Source of the DNA: Pseudoxanthomonas jiangsuensis
GTDB lineage: Bacteria; Pseudomonadota; Gammaproteobacteria; Xanthomonadales; Xanthomonadaceae
Length of the DNA: 64,000 nucleotides
NCBI RefSeq assembly: GCF_010093185.1
Contig: NZ_PDWL01000001.1
Span: forward strand, 233,995 to 297,994
Reading direction: 5' to 3'
A program made the position numbers and the translations under genes. How positions within the stretch are numbered: the first letter of the stretch is position 1; each line of letters opens with the position of its first letter. Of this stretch, positions 1 through 8,671 are shown one piece after another. The notes beneath the pieces were generated by a model, which was given only the letters and a program-made list of their open reading frames with translations, had not been told where the DNA came from and ran no database searches.

Positions 1-16
1 TGTTCGAGGTCTTCAT
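1..16 (-). CDS. 5' end of an unidentified gene (truncated by window edge)
   Basis: Only five codons (M K T S N) are present, read leftwards from an ATG at 14-16. An AGGAGG Shine-Dalgarno motif lies about 7 bases upstream of the ATG on the minus strand, which makes the start convincing. The product cannot be named from five residues. Confidence 0.55.
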
Positions 17-159
17 CGTGGGCCTCCTTCTCGATCCGACAGGCCCGCAGGATTCCGCACGCTGCAACAAGCGCGGGTGAAAAACCGCATCCCCGCACGG
101 CTGGGATTCACGTTCGTGGCGCCGCTGCCAATGCCTCGCCTGGCGCCCGGAAAAGCGGG

Positions 160-636
160 CTACGTCCTGCGCGAGCGGTGTTGCCACGCGACCAGGATCG
201 CAGCGATGGCTGCCAGGCCCGCGGTCGCCGCCCACTGCGCCACCGGCGCGGTCAGGAATGCCAGTCCGCCCTGAGCATCCGGATGCACGAACGCCACGTC
301 GGCATAGACCAGCAGGCCGCCCATGCCGACGCAGGCGGCCCCGGCGGCGAACACCCGGCGCGCCACATTCCAACGCCGGAACAGGCGCGCGCCCAGCGCC
401 AGCCCCGCGTACGGCGACAGCGCCCACAGCAGAAGGCCACCGAGCACGAGATAGCTCGATGCTTCGCGGTAGGCGTAGTTGTCGCCCCACGGCCGGGCCA
501 TGTGCAGACCCAACGCCAGGACCGCAGCGGCGCACAGGCCGAGCAGGACCTGCAGCGCCAATTGCCGCGGTGGATCGTCCGGCGGCGCGTGCATCAGTGC
601 ACCGTCACCACCGCCCGAAGGGGATTCGAAGGCCAT
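160..636 (-). CDS. Small multi-pass membrane protein, function unknown
   Basis: The 158-residue product has four hydrophobic stretches (about residues 27-46, 61-85, 94-115 and 128-150), so it is predicted to sit in the inner membrane. I do not recognise a family. The gene lies 9 bases downstream of the SemiSWEET-like gene on the same strand, so the two are probably co-transcribed. No good ribosome site precedes the ATG at 636. The ATG at residue 15 (594) is an equally plausible start, since the residues between are Gly/Pro-rich and unlike a membrane protein N-terminus. The gene is real because the hydrophobic pattern is regular; its role is unknown. Confidence 0.55.
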   Translation of the reverse strand: MAFESPSGGGDGALMHAPPDDPPRQLALQVLLGLCAAAVLALGLHMARPWGDNYAYREASSYLVLGGLLLWALSPYAGLALGARLFRRWNVARRVFAAGAACVGMGGLLVYADVAFVHPDAQGGLAFLTAPVAQWAATAGLAAIAAILVAWQHRSRRT

Positions 637-645
637 GGCGGCAGT

Positions 646-903
646 CTACGCCCGTCCTCGCCTGCGCCAGCTGATCCACTGCCCCACCAGGGCCGTCAGC
701 AGAAGACAGCTGTTGGTGACGATGAACACCCAGTTGCCGACCAGCACCGAATACACGACGAACAGCAGCGACGCGGTGGCCTGGCCCAGGAACAGCCAGG
801 TCGATACGCCTTCGGCGTCCGGATCGCGTGCCTGCTTGACGATCTGGCGGACGAGGGTGGCCAGCAGGACGGCCGAGGCGGCCCAGCCGATCAGGTCTTC
901 CAT
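646..903 (-). CDS. SemiSWEET / PQ-loop-like small membrane protein
   Basis: The 85-residue protein has three transmembrane segments (about 3-20, 34-52 and 57-77). Their arrangement resembles the single triple-helix bundle of bacterial SemiSWEET sugar carriers: a charged loop, then V-S-T-W-L-F, a glycine-rich helix, V-Y-S-V-L-V-G and an N-S-C pair. Family members dimerise to move sugars, but the substrate cannot be read here. The start at 903 is preceded by GAGGA about 7 bases upstream. A longer in-frame reading to 1071 begins with Arg/Pro/Cys-rich, non-membrane sequence and is rejected. The next gene follows 9 bases downstream. Confidence 0.65.
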   Translation of the reverse strand: MEDLIGWAASAVLLATLVRQIVKQARDPDAEGVSTWLFLGQATASLLFVVYSVLVGNWVFIVTNSCLLLTALVGQWISWRRRGRA

Positions 904-1121
904 GCATGTTCCTCGCTCGCTCTCATGGCCGGTGCCCGATGCGGCATGTCCGGGACGCCGCTGCTGCATGGAGCATCGCCGGCACTCGCTGCAACGCGGC
1001 GTGAATCCCGGTGTGAATCGCGGCGCTCCTTCACCGGGCACCGCCACGCCACGACATCGCCGTGACGCCACTCCGGAGACGATGCCAGCCCGAACGCCAC
1101 GTCCTGATCCGGAGTCCCGCC

Positions 1122-1406
1122 ATGCGCATCCGGCGCCGCCTCGTCCACCCCAAGCCCCTGGTCGCCTTCCGCCCGGCGCTCAGGCCTTCCGTCCCCACGC
1201 CGGCGCTGGTGGACCTGCCGGGGCAGCATCCACCGCGCAGGCGGCCGCGCGCGGTCGCCGCGTTGGAGAGGCGCTACACCTATACGCCGCGGCGGATCCT
1301 GATCGCGTTCGCAATCCTCGCCGCCGCATTCGTCCTGGCGATGGCCTGGACCTTCGTCAGCGCGCCGGACACGCCAGGGCCGTATGCAGGCGCCGGTCCT
1401 GGCTAG
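1122..1406 (+). CDS. Hypothetical single-pass membrane protein
   Basis: A 94-residue product starts at the ATG at 1122 (M-R-I-R-R-R-L). It has a basic, proline-rich N-terminal half and one transmembrane helix (about residues 57-78, I-L-I-A-F-A-I-L and following), ending in a short Gly/Pro tail. The frame continues upstream to 1062 with another ATG, but the extra residues look non-coding. No family is recognised. The basic segment followed by a helix would give a cytoplasmic N-terminus. Existence is moderately supported, by the clean helix only. Confidence 0.4.
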   Translation: MRIRRRLVHPKPLVAFRPALRPSVPTPALVDLPGQHPPRRRPRAVAALERRYTYTPRRILIAFAILAAAFVLAMAWTFVSAPDTPGPYAGAGPG

Positions 1407-1492
1407 GCGAGCCGACTGGAACACCCAGCGTCGGCCTGGCCAGTGAGCGGAACCGCACCGCGGACGCGACGTGGCCACGGCTCGACGCATGG

Positions 1493-1885
1493 TCAGGCGT
1501 TCGTCGCGGCCTTCTGCTCCGGCGTCTCGGTGTGCGCGCATGCCAGCCACTGGCCGCCTTTCCTCACCCAGGTGGTGGTGTCGTATACGACCATCTCGTG
1601 GCTCTTGCCGTCCATCGAGAACGACTGCCTGGCCTTGAAGGTGGCGACGGCCACGTCCGGCAGGGGAAAGATCACCCGCTCCTCGGACAGCTCGAACGAG
1701 GTGATCCGGGCGTTTCCGGACAGCGCCATCGCCCTGTACTCGTCGGGACCGAAATGATGGATGCCCCAGCCACTGACCGACGTCGACTCTTCGTCCAGGA
1801 GGGCCACGGCGGCATCGACGTCCATGTCCCGCATGGACCGCCAGAACCTGCGTTCCAGCTCCATGATCTCGTCGTGCGTAGCCAT
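1493..1885 (-). CDS. NTF2-like / DUF4440 protein
   Basis: The 130-residue soluble protein has the SnoaL/DUF4440 pattern: an N-terminal helix (E-I-M-E-L-E-R-R-F-W), D-V-D-A-A-V-A-L-L-D, then beta strands ending in T-T-T-W-V-R-K-G-G-Q-W-L-A-C-A-H-T. The fold is a cone-shaped alpha+beta barrel used for ligand binding or small-molecule enzymes, and the specific role is unknown. The start at 1885 has a GAGGTG ribosome site 5-6 bases upstream. It is transcribed leftwards, downstream of the alpha/beta hydrolase gene with an 80-base gap, so co-transcription is possible. Confidence 0.75.
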   Translation of the reverse strand: MATHDEIMELERRFWRSMRDMDVDAAVALLDEESTSVSGWGIHHFGPDEYRAMALSGNARITSFELSEERVIFPLPDVAVATFKARQSFSMDGKSHEMVVYDTTTWVRKGGQWLACAHTETPEQKAATNA

Positions 1886-1965
1886 CGGCACACCTCGCGC
1901 TCGGAAGGGAAGCCGAATGTCGCATGCAGGGCGTATCGCCTGTGTCATCGGCAACAAGCCCTGCG

Positions 1966-3081
1966 TCAACGCCCGCGCAACGTCTCCAGGGCCGTCGCCA
2001 CCGTCTCCGGCGGGAAGCGGCAGTGGCCTTCGCCGACCCCGGGCAGCGTGCGCACCCGCGCACCGCGGCCGCCCGCCTCGGCCAGTGCCGCATAGCCTCG
2101 GCTGAAGGACGCGGTGACGATGGGATCGACCGCGTTCGGCTGCAGCACCACCGGCACCGGCGCGGCCCCGGTCAGCGCGCCGGTGCGGCGGACGTAGGCG
2201 AGCGCGGCCGGGTCGGCCACGTAGCGGCGGATGCGCACACCCAGCGCGGCCTCGTCGCCGTCGGTGCCGCCGGCGCCGGTGGTGCTCGCGACCGGGAATC
2301 CGCCGGCGCGGGTCGCCAGTTCGCGCAGCGCCACGTAGTACAGCCACAGCGATGAGGCAGCATCGGCGCGGGGAAGGTCGAAGCGTCGGGAGAACGCCGC
2401 CGCGCGCGCCTCGTCGGCGGCCAGCGCCGCCTCGATCGCATCGCCGTCGGGCATGTCCGGCAGCGCCGCATCCGCCAGCCCGCCCGGCGCCTGCGGCAGC
2501 ACCCCCGGGTACAGCGCATCGAACGCCGCCAGCGGCGCAAGCGCGGCGCGCGCGAACATCGTCTCGGTCGGCGTCGCTACTGCGCACATGGCGACCACGC
2601 CGTCCCATCCACGCGGATGCCGCTCCGCGCTGGCCAGCGCGACCAGCCCGCCCATCGACCAGCCGACCAGCCAGCTCCGGCGCGGCGCGCCATGGCGCGC
2701 GACGAAGTGCGCGCGCAGCCGCTCCGTGTCGGCGACGGCCTCGGCGATCGCCCAGCCCTGGGCCGAGTAGTCGCTGGATGCCACCGCGAAGCCGCGATCC
2801 AGCAAGGGCTGCATGCCGCCGGGCACCTCCATCGGCCGCGCGGGCGAGCCGGCGACCACGTAGCCGTGTGCGTTGACCACCAGTTCCCCGTTCCAGTCCG
2901 TGGGGATGTCGATGCGGTACGGCGCCCCCTCGAGCGTGCCGGTGTCCACGACCGGGCCCACCCGCGCCGCCTGCGCAACGGATGCCGTCGCGGCGGCCGA
3001 TGGTCCGCCCCCCATGGCGTTGCAGGCGGCGAGCACCGCCGCCGACAGCACGACCGCGAACCCGCGAACCGACATGCGCAT
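1966..3081 (-). CDS. Alpha/beta-hydrolase lipoprotein
   Basis: The 371-residue protein starts with a lipoprotein signal (lipobox L-A-A-C, Cys20), so it is expected to be lipid-anchored in the envelope. The nucleophile elbow G-W-S-M-G-G places the catalytic serine at about residue 142. A late G-E-G-H-C is the likely catalytic histidine, and an oxyanion H-G motif lies near residue 72. The fold resembles prolyl-oligopeptidase/lipase-like hydrolases, and the substrate is unknown. The ATG at 3081 was chosen because AGGAG lies 6 bases upstream; the in-frame ATG two codons earlier abuts that motif and is too close. Further upstream in-frame sequence lacks protein character. Confidence 0.8.
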   Translation of the reverse strand: MRMSVRGFAVVLSAAVLAACNAMGGGPSAAATASVAQAARVGPVVDTGTLEGAPYRIDIPTDWNGELVVNAHGYVVAGSPARPMEVPGGMQPLLDRGFAVASSDYSAQGWAIAEAVADTERLRAHFVARHGAPRRSWLVGWSMGGLVALASAERHPRGWDGVVAMCAVATPTETMFARAALAPLAAFDALYPGVLPQAPGGLADAALPDMPDGDAIEAALAADEARAAAFSRRFDLPRADAASSLWLYYVALRELATRAGGFPVASTTGAGGTDGDEAALGVRIRRYVADPAALAYVRRTGALTGAAPVPVVLQPNAVDPIVTASFSRGYAALAEAGGRGARVRTLPGVGEGHCRFPPETVATALETLRGR

Positions 3082-3182
3082 GTCCATCTCCTGGCGTGGT
3101 GGGTGTATTCCGCAGGAACGCTGCCGGCAGTGCAACCGGCCTGGCGCCCGCGCCACAGCCGACATGCCGCGCTGGTTCCGGA

Positions 3183-5324
3183 TCATCCGCCCTCGCCCAG
3201 CGCTTGGCGGAACCGCGGGTCTTCGCGGTAGCCCTGGAAGTCCGCGTCGGCGATGAACTGCGACGCCGGCTTGCCCAGCCGGCGCGCGGCGACCACCGCC
3301 TGCAGCATGCGCCCGGTGTCGCCCTCGAGCGCGTAGAGGCAGGCCAGGTTGTACGCCAGCGTGGCGTTGGTCTGCGCGGCCGGATCGAAGTCGGGGCCGA
3401 TCAGGGTCGCCATCACCGCATCCACCAGGTCGCGTTCGGTCGGCTGCCTGATCGCGAACGCCAGGGTCTGGCTGGCGATCACGCCGATGTTGTAGCCCAC
3501 GCTCGGGTCCGGGTGCGCCGATGCATGGGGATGCACCTGCGCCAGGTAGTGGCGGACCAGGCGCGAGGATGAGGCGGTGTTGCCGGCCACGTTCGATGCG
3601 TTGACCAGCTCGGCGTACGCGGCGGTGACCGCCGGGGTGAAGTCGTCCGCCCGCTCGGGATCCTGCGCCAGCGCAGCGGCCTGGCGCAGGAACTCGTCCA
3701 GCGCGGTGTCATCGCCGCCAGCGGCAGCGGCGACATTGGCGCGCAGCTGATCGTGGCGGCTCGGCGTGCCCTGGTAGTAGGGACGGAATGCCGGCCGGCG
3801 CAGCACCTCCAGGCGTGCCCCGGGCAGCGGCCGCTCGCGCCCGGCCTCGCGCAGCAACACCTGCATGCGCGAGGTCGGCGCGTAGAGGTCGGGCACGCGC
3901 AGCACCAGCTCGCGCGGGCCGGCAGCCGGCGCCGACAGCAGCTCGCGCACCTGCGGATGGTCCAGGTCCACGCGCAGGTCGGCGCGTTCCTCCGGATCGC
4001 CCGGCGAGCCCCAGGTCACGGTCATGGCCCGCGGCAGCGCGTACAGGTCCGGCTGCACCGGTTCGACCACCACCTGGGGCACGGTGTCGATGGCCAGTCG
4101 CGGCGGTGGCGGCCGCAGCCAGCGCTCGACCCGGCGGCCGTCGGCGAACTCGACCGTGGCGGTGACCGGGTCGTAGCGGGTCGGCTCGCCCTCGAAGCGC
4201 GGCTGCCAAGCCGGCAGCTGGCGCTGCGCGGCGGGCGCCTCGCCGGTGCCACGCGGGCGGACCACGTACAGGCCGATGTCGTCCCGGTAGTACTCCAGCA
4301 ATTCGCGCTCGCCCGGGTGCTCCATGTAGCCGCGCATGTGCACGCTGAACCAAGGGCTCGCCCCGGGCATCGCCCGCGCCGGTTCCCACCAGCGCATGTT
4401 GCGCAGGAATTCGTAATCGCCGTCCACGCGCGGGACGAAGGCCTTGAACTTCACCGTCTCGCCGCCCACGTCCAGCTGCACGTGGGCGTCGCCGAACCAG
4501 TAGCGGCCCGGCCCTCCGCCCGGCACGCCCATGCCCTTGAGCACCGTGCCGACGGTGGCATGCAGCAGCTGCCCGGACACGCCTTCCTCCAGGTGGTACT
4601 TGCGGCGGTCGAAGCCGGCCACGCGCAGCCGCGGTGGCAGGTCGCCGTAGCTGCGCGAGAAACTCTCCGGTTCGACCTCCACCAGCGCCTCGGCCTGCGG
4701 CGCATAGTCCTCCAGGCAGGTGGCATGCCAGCCGAGGGCTTCGTCGGAATGGCTGCGCTGCCGGCACCAGGTGTCCACCTGCTCGCGGTAGGGATCGATG
4801 CGCAGCTTCCAGGCGCGACCCTCGGTCCACAGCCAGGCCCAGGCATGGGCATCGTCGCGGCCGAACGCCACCACCTGCGCGCGGTCGAGCTCGGCCTCCA
4901 GTTCCTTCCTCGACAGCCCGCTGCCATCGACCGCGGGCGCATAGGCCCGGCGTTCGTGCTCGCCGGTGAACACCCAGTCCACGTAGCCCTCCGGGCCGAA
5001 GGCGATGCCGGACACGTGCATGTGCGCCGGCTCGTCCAGGGTGTCCAGCAGCAGGCCGTCCGCGCTGAACTTCCACAGGGTACCGCCGGCGGCGGCGATC
5101 ACCTGCCCGGTGGAGGGCACGGCGAACAGGCCGTCCACGTGCCCGTGCAGCAGCTTGCGCACCTCCAGGCGCGCCGAGGCCGCGGTGTTATCCGACAGGC
5201 GCGGATAGGCCGGGTCGGACCGGGCGGCGAACAGGGGCGAGAGCAGGCTCGGCATCAGGAACAGGCCCGCGGCCGCCGTCACCAGGACGATGGCCGCGCG
5301 TTGGGGGGATAGGCGTGGACGCAT
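3183..5324 (-). CDS. Large envelope protein, propeller-like N-terminus and TPR-like C-terminus
   Basis: The 713-residue product starts with an N-terminal membrane/signal segment (about residues 9-34), so most of it should be periplasmic. Residues 55-130 contain short repeats (G-L-F-A-V-P-S-T-G-Q-V, G-G-T-L-W-K-F-S-A-D-G) typical of NHL/beta-propeller blades. The C-terminus (Y-N-L-A-C-L-Y-A-L-E-G-D-T, then A-D-A-D-F and D-P-R-F) matches the end-of-group TPR-like motif. The middle of the protein is not recognised. The start is the ATG at 5324 directly before the basic, hydrophobic leader; there is no clear ribosome site, so a nearby alternative start is possible. No function is assigned. Confidence 0.7.
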   Translation of the reverse strand: MRPRLSPQRAAIVLVTAAAGLFLMPSLLSPLFAARSDPAYPRLSDNTAASARLEVRKLLHGHVDGLFAVPSTGQVIAAAGGTLWKFSADGLLLDTLDEPAHMHVSGIAFGPEGYVDWVFTGEHERRAYAPAVDGSGLSRKELEAELDRAQVVAFGRDDAHAWAWLWTEGRAWKLRIDPYREQVDTWCRQRSHSDEALGWHATCLEDYAPQAEALVEVEPESFSRSYGDLPPRLRVAGFDRRKYHLEEGVSGQLLHATVGTVLKGMGVPGGGPGRYWFGDAHVQLDVGGETVKFKAFVPRVDGDYEFLRNMRWWEPARAMPGASPWFSVHMRGYMEHPGERELLEYYRDDIGLYVVRPRGTGEAPAAQRQLPAWQPRFEGEPTRYDPVTATVEFADGRRVERWLRPPPPRLAIDTVPQVVVEPVQPDLYALPRAMTVTWGSPGDPEERADLRVDLDHPQVRELLSAPAAGPRELVLRVPDLYAPTSRMQVLLREAGRERPLPGARLEVLRRPAFRPYYQGTPSRHDQLRANVAAAAGGDDTALDEFLRQAAALAQDPERADDFTPAVTAAYAELVNASNVAGNTASSSRLVRHYLAQVHPHASAHPDPSVGYNIGVIASQTLAFAIRQPTERDLVDAVMATLIGPDFDPAAQTNATLAYNLACLYALEGDTGRMLQAVVAARRLGKPASQFIADADFQGYREDPRFRQALGEGG

Positions 5325-5527
5325 GGCCGCGGCAGGATGCGGGAGCGGCGGCGTGTTCGACAAGCGAAGGTAACAGCGGAAAGGAAGGCGGCGGAATTTC
5401 GGTCGGCGCACGTGCCGCGTCGCCCGGTCGCCGCATCGGGCGACCCGGAGGTGGTGATGCGCATGACTGCGGACAGCGCCATCGCGCGGTATCCCCGGGA
5501 CCGCTGGAAACCGCTGGGGGCCGCCCG

Positions 5528-5881
5528 CTACTCGGCTGCCCCGATGAGCCGGTTGAAGGCCTGCGGATCGGCCACGACGTAGGTCGGCTGGAGATTGTGG
5601 GCCAGCAGCGCGACCCGGCCCGAGGTGTAGTAGAGGTGGCGGCGGCTGCCGCGCGGGCCGTGGATATCGAGCTTGTAGTGCGTCCCGCCCGCGTCCTGGG
5701 CCGAGCCGGCGACCTTGCGGCGGGCCTGCCACATGCGCCCGAAGGATTCGCATTCGGCCGCGGAAAGCACCTTGACCTGCACGAACGCCGCGTCGAGCAC
5801 GACGACCGCGACCACCGGCTCCGCCTGCGGCGCGGAGGACACGCCCAACAGGGCGATCAGCGAGGCGAGCAGCGTACGCAT
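5528..5881 (-). CDS. Small periplasmic protein, function unknown
   Basis: The 117-residue protein has a cleavable-type signal peptide (M-R-T-L-L-A-S-L-I-A-L-L-G with A-x-A near residue 20). The mature part has a single cysteine and several aromatic residues (H-Y-K-L-D-I-H, L-Y-Y-T-S-G-R). GGAG lies about 8 bases upstream of the ATG at 5881, so this start is preferred over the upstream in-frame ATG at 5923. No family is recognised. It is followed downstream by an unrelated propeller-type gene. Confidence 0.6.
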   Translation of the reverse strand: MRTLLASLIALLGVSSAPQAEPVVAVVVLDAAFVQVKVLSAAECESFGRMWQARRKVAGSAQDAGGTHYKLDIHGPRGSRRHLYYTSGRVALLAHNLQPTYVVADPQAFNRLIGAAE

Positions 5882-5962
5882 GGAAGGCTCCGGTCCCGGG
5901 GGCAGCACCCGGCTACTGTGCACCGGAACGGAGCCGGGTTCACCCCGCGCGGCTGCCCGGCG

Positions 5963-6559
5963 TCAGCCCAGGTCGAACGCCCAGTCCCGCAGCTCGCCGC
6001 CGATCTCCTCCTGGCCGGACGCGCGCAGGCGCACCCGTTCGCCGCGGAGCTCGAGCAGCTCCACGCCGTGGTTCTGGCCGGAGCGGTTGATGTTGTCGGT
6101 ATGGTTGGGCACGGCGATGCCCGAGGCCATCACGTAGAAGTGGCTGACCTGGGCGGCGGCCACCTCGCCCTCGGTGCGGAGCTCGATCAGCACGAACGGA
6201 TAGCGGTCGGCGTACTGCGCCGTGCGCTTGGACAGCAGCGACAGGCCCGGCCACGACTCGCCCAGCACGGTCGCCTGCTCGTCGGCCGTGAGCACGTCGG
6301 GCGTGAGCAGCAGCCGCAGCTTGCCGTCCTGGTCCGGCAGGCGCAGCGCATGGGTGAAGGCGACGGTGGTCCCGGCGAGGGTGTAGTGGCCGATGGCGGC
6401 GGCCGCGGCTTCCGGCCCGGCCGCGGCCGACGGCGCCGGCTGCGTCGGGGCGAGGCCGGCATCCGCCACCGGCGCCGCGTCGGACGCATCGCGGCCCTGG
6501 CAGGCCCCGAGCAGCAATACGGAGGCGATCAGGCAGAGCCGCTGGAACGCGTGGTGCAT
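5963..6559 (-). CDS. Lipoprotein, function unknown
   Basis: The 198-residue protein begins with a clear lipoprotein signal (L-L-L-G-A-C, Cys20) and an Ala/Pro-rich linker (about residues 25-55), followed by a globular domain rich in beta strands. AGGGA precedes the ATG at 6559 at normal spacing. The in-frame extension up to 6616 is basic and not signal-like, so it is excluded. No domain family is recognised. It is divergently arranged with the neighbouring lipoprotein gene at 6723, about 160 bases apart, so the intergenic region probably carries both promoters. Confidence 0.65.
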   Translation of the reverse strand: MHHAFQRLCLIASVLLLGACQGRDASDAAPVADAGLAPTQPAPSAAAGPEAAAAAIGHYTLAGTTVAFTHALRLPDQDGKLRLLLTPDVLTADEQATVLGESWPGLSLLSKRTAQYADRYPFVLIELRTEGEVAAAQVSHFYVMASGIAVPNHTDNINRSGQNHGVELLELRGERVRLRASGQEEIGGELRDWAFDLG

Positions 6560-6722
6560 GGTGTTTTCCCTGGGTGGATGTTGGCTTCCGTGCCGGCGAT
6601 CCGTGACGCCGCGCACCGCTGGGCAATGATCGCCCGGGAACCGGATCGACTTCCACCCCCAGCACGCATTCGGGTCCCATGCGCGGGCAAGTACACTCTA
6701 GCCCCGGTTTCCGCTCACCAGG

Positions 6723-7625
6723 ATGTCCACGATGCCGCATGGATGCCACTCCGGTTGCACGCTCGCCTTCGCCCTTCTGCTGTCCGCGTGCGCGCCTACC
6801 GACAGCCCCGCCGATGACCAGGACAACGCGGGGGCCGAGCAAGGCGCGTTCGACCGCGTATGCGCCACCCTGGACGGCAGTACCGGCGAGCCATTGCCCG
6901 ACGGCTACCTGGCGCAGCTGGAGGGCGAATTCCAGCTGCACGCGCAGCGCGAGGAAGGAGCGGCCGGCAGCATCCACCACCTGGTCGCCGAGGCGGAGAT
7001 CGAGGGCCGCTTCCGCCAGCTGGTCTGCGTGCGCGAACGCTACGGCAACACCCAGTACGACCTGCATCGCGCAGGAGCCGAAGGCTCGGTACGGCTGCCC
7101 GGCGACTCGAGCGGCCACGCACGGATCCACGGCCGGAGCATGCTGGGCGCCGACGACGCCACCGTCGAGGGCACCATCGACTACGCCGGACCGCTGGACA
7201 CCGTGTGGGTCGATACCGTGCCCGAACGCCATGAAGCCGACGATCCGTTCTGCATCGCACTCGTCTACCAGGGCCCGCTGACCGGGTCCGGAAAGGAAGT
7301 GGCGCGCAAAGGAGGCCAACAGGCCGTCCATCCCCTCGGCCCGGAGCACTTCGTGGGCCAGCCCACCGTCATCTGGGCGCGCGAGGTGGACGGCGGTGTC
7401 CAGATCGAGAACTACGGCTTCACCCTGTGTACCGGCGAGGCGGAGCCCGACTCCAACGTGGTGCCCGGCCTGCAGCGCGGCAAGGACGGCCGCAGCTGGA
7501 GCCGGAGCGGCCAATGGACAGGCCATCCTGCCGGGAAGGTCGAGCGGCGCAGCGTGGACTTCAAGCTGCGCCTGGTACCGCCGACGCTGGAGCCCCGCGG
7601 TGAGGCCGGGGATCCGGAGGCCTGA
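6723..7625 (+). CDS. Lipoprotein, function unknown
   Basis: The 300-residue product has a lipoprotein signal (L-L-L-S-A-C, Cys23 counted from the ATG at 6723; a second ATG three codons later is also possible). An acidic linker (about residues 26-42) leads into a globular domain with four further cysteines. It is transcribed divergently from the lipoprotein gene at 5963-6559. No family is recognised, and there is no catalytic motif that I can support. A surface or periplasmic location follows from the lipobox. Confidence 0.6.
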   Translation: MSTMPHGCHSGCTLAFALLLSACAPTDSPADDQDNAGAEQGAFDRVCATLDGSTGEPLPDGYLAQLEGEFQLHAQREEGAAGSIHHLVAEAEIEGRFRQLVCVRERYGNTQYDLHRAGAEGSVRLPGDSSGHARIHGRSMLGADDATVEGTIDYAGPLDTVWVDTVPERHEADDPFCIALVYQGPLTGSGKEVARKGGQQAVHPLGPEHFVGQPTVIWAREVDGGVQIENYGFTLCTGEAEPDSNVVPGLQRGKDGRSWSRSGQWTGHPAGKVERRSVDFKLRLVPPTLEPRGEAGDPEA

Positions 7626-7678
7626 GCGCCCGCGGCGGGATCAGTCCATCCGCCGGTCACGCGCGTTTCGCACCATCG

Positions 7679-7757
7679 TCGGAGCCAAGGCCCGGCGCTT
7701 CGCCGCAGCACGTCCAGCCCACCGATCGCCAGGCCCACCCTCATCCAGGAAGTGAAC
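7679..7757 (+). repeat. Diverged repeat copy A (GCCAAGRCCCG ... GAAGTGAAC)
   Basis: The segment starting TCGGAGCCAAG and ending CCAGGAAGTGAAC resembles the segment at 8495-8551 in the same orientation: about 26 bases match with four mismatches at the left end, then G-C-C-C-A-C-C-C and GAAGTGAAC match at the right end. The core GAAGTGAACCTGGC at its right end recurs inverted at 10030-10044. It lies directly after the 3' end of the convergent gene at 7767. It looks like an old mobile or REP-type repeat remnant; the element is not identified. Confidence 0.45.
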
Positions 7758-7766
7758 CTGGCCCCG

Positions 7767-8258
7767 TTATCGCTGCACCTGGTAGACCACCTTCACCAGC
7801 GAAGCATCGCCAACCTGGAACAGCAGCAGCGCCACCTGCGTCTCCGCCACCTGCCAATGCACGCGACGTCGCTCGAAGGGCTCGTCCTCCTGCGTGCTGC
7901 CTGCCGGCGCACCGTGCCGGGCCTCCAGCGCCGCGGCCACGTCCTGAAACACCTGCAGGTCCGCGCGCCCGGCCCGCGGGGCTTCCTGCACCAGGTCCAC
8001 CTGCACCAGTGCGCCGCCGTCGAAAAAGTACGAAGCCTGGAAACGGTGGCCGGCCACCGCCACGCCCTCCACCCGCAGCCCCTCGCGCTCGCCCCCGGCC
8101 AGCTCGTCCGGGTTGTCCGGCACCCGGGCCTGCGGCACCCGCGCCTGGACCTGCGCCACGTCCATCCCGTAGGCCGCGCCGCCCCAGAACGCCTGCACAT
8201 CTGCTGCTGAAGCGTGCAGCGCAACGGCCAAGGTCATCAGGTAGATGGCGATCTTCAT
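7767..8258 (-). CDS. Periplasmic protein, function unknown
   Basis: The 163-residue product has a short signal peptide (M-K-I-A-I-Y-L-M-T-L-A-V-A-L-H-A-S-A-A). The mature domain is rich in hydrophobic beta strands (Q-A-S-Y-F-F-D-G-G-A-L-V-Q-V-D-L-V) and ends V-V-Y-Q-V-Q-R. GGAGGGA lies just upstream of the ATG at 8258, a strong ribosome site that decides the start against an in-frame extension to 8372. No family is recognised. It is bracketed by diverged repeat copies at 7679-7757 and 8495-8551. Its G+C matches the chromosome rather than the neighbouring cassette. Confidence 0.65.
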   Translation of the reverse strand: MKIAIYLMTLAVALHASAADVQAFWGGAAYGMDVAQVQARVPQARVPDNPDELAGGEREGLRVEGVAVAGHRFQASYFFDGGALVQVDLVQEAPRAGRADLQVFQDVAAALEARHGAPAGSTQEDEPFERRRVHWQVAETQVALLLFQVGDASLVKVVYQVQR

Positions 8259-8671
8259 GGTCCCTCCGTGGATGTGCGGATGCGGCCAGTGGGAGTGTGG
8301 CGGCAAAAGGACGCGCCAATCGGCGCCTCGCGGGTCAGATGACCTGACCCTGCCTCCGGCGAGGCTATGCAAGCGTTAACTGCCCGCCGTGCCGGGCAGG
8401 CCCCGGAGGTGTCCGACCGCAAAAGCGAAGAAGTCGGGCGAAATGCACTTTGCCCCCTGTTCCCCCCTTGGCCATGACGCCTTGCCCACCATGATCGAAG
8501 CCAAGACCCGCTGCTTCGCCGGAACCCGCTTCGCCCACCCGAGAAGTGAACATGACCGCGCTTTTTCGGGTCGCAGCCTGTGCGACGTACCAGACTCACC
8601 ATTGCTCCCCGGCCCGGCTTTGCCATTGGTCCGCCCCTCTTATATTGTGGGGCGACAGGGGGATGGGGCTA
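8259..8671. other. Gene-poor stretch with nested inverted repeats
   Basis: No convincing gene lies here. It holds GGGTCAG-ATGAC-CTGACCC (8332-8350), a hairpin CTGCCCG...CGGGCAG (8380-8399), and an outer pair CCTCCGG (8353-8359) with CCGGAGG (8403-8409) enclosing that hairpin. These are followed by a diverged repeat (8495-8551) and the leader of the gene starting at 8672. A possible weak promoter is TTGCCA at 8620-8625 with TATATT at 8641-8646, but the 15-base spacing is short. The structures look like REP-type or mobile-element debris. Confidence 0.5.
8495..8551 (+). repeat. Diverged repeat copy B
   Basis: It begins TCGAAGCCAAGACCCG, shares GCTTCGCCG and CGCCCACCC, and ends GAGAAGTGAAC. It is a direct, diverged copy of the segment at 7679-7757. 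The two copies bracket the gene at 7767-8258, and copy B lies just before the low-G+C two-gene cassette. Confidence 0.45.

Noticed and set aside
8546..8671. Extended start for the DUF6978-like gene
   Set aside because: The extra residues arise from repeat DNA, and a ribosome site sits in front of the ATG at 8672.
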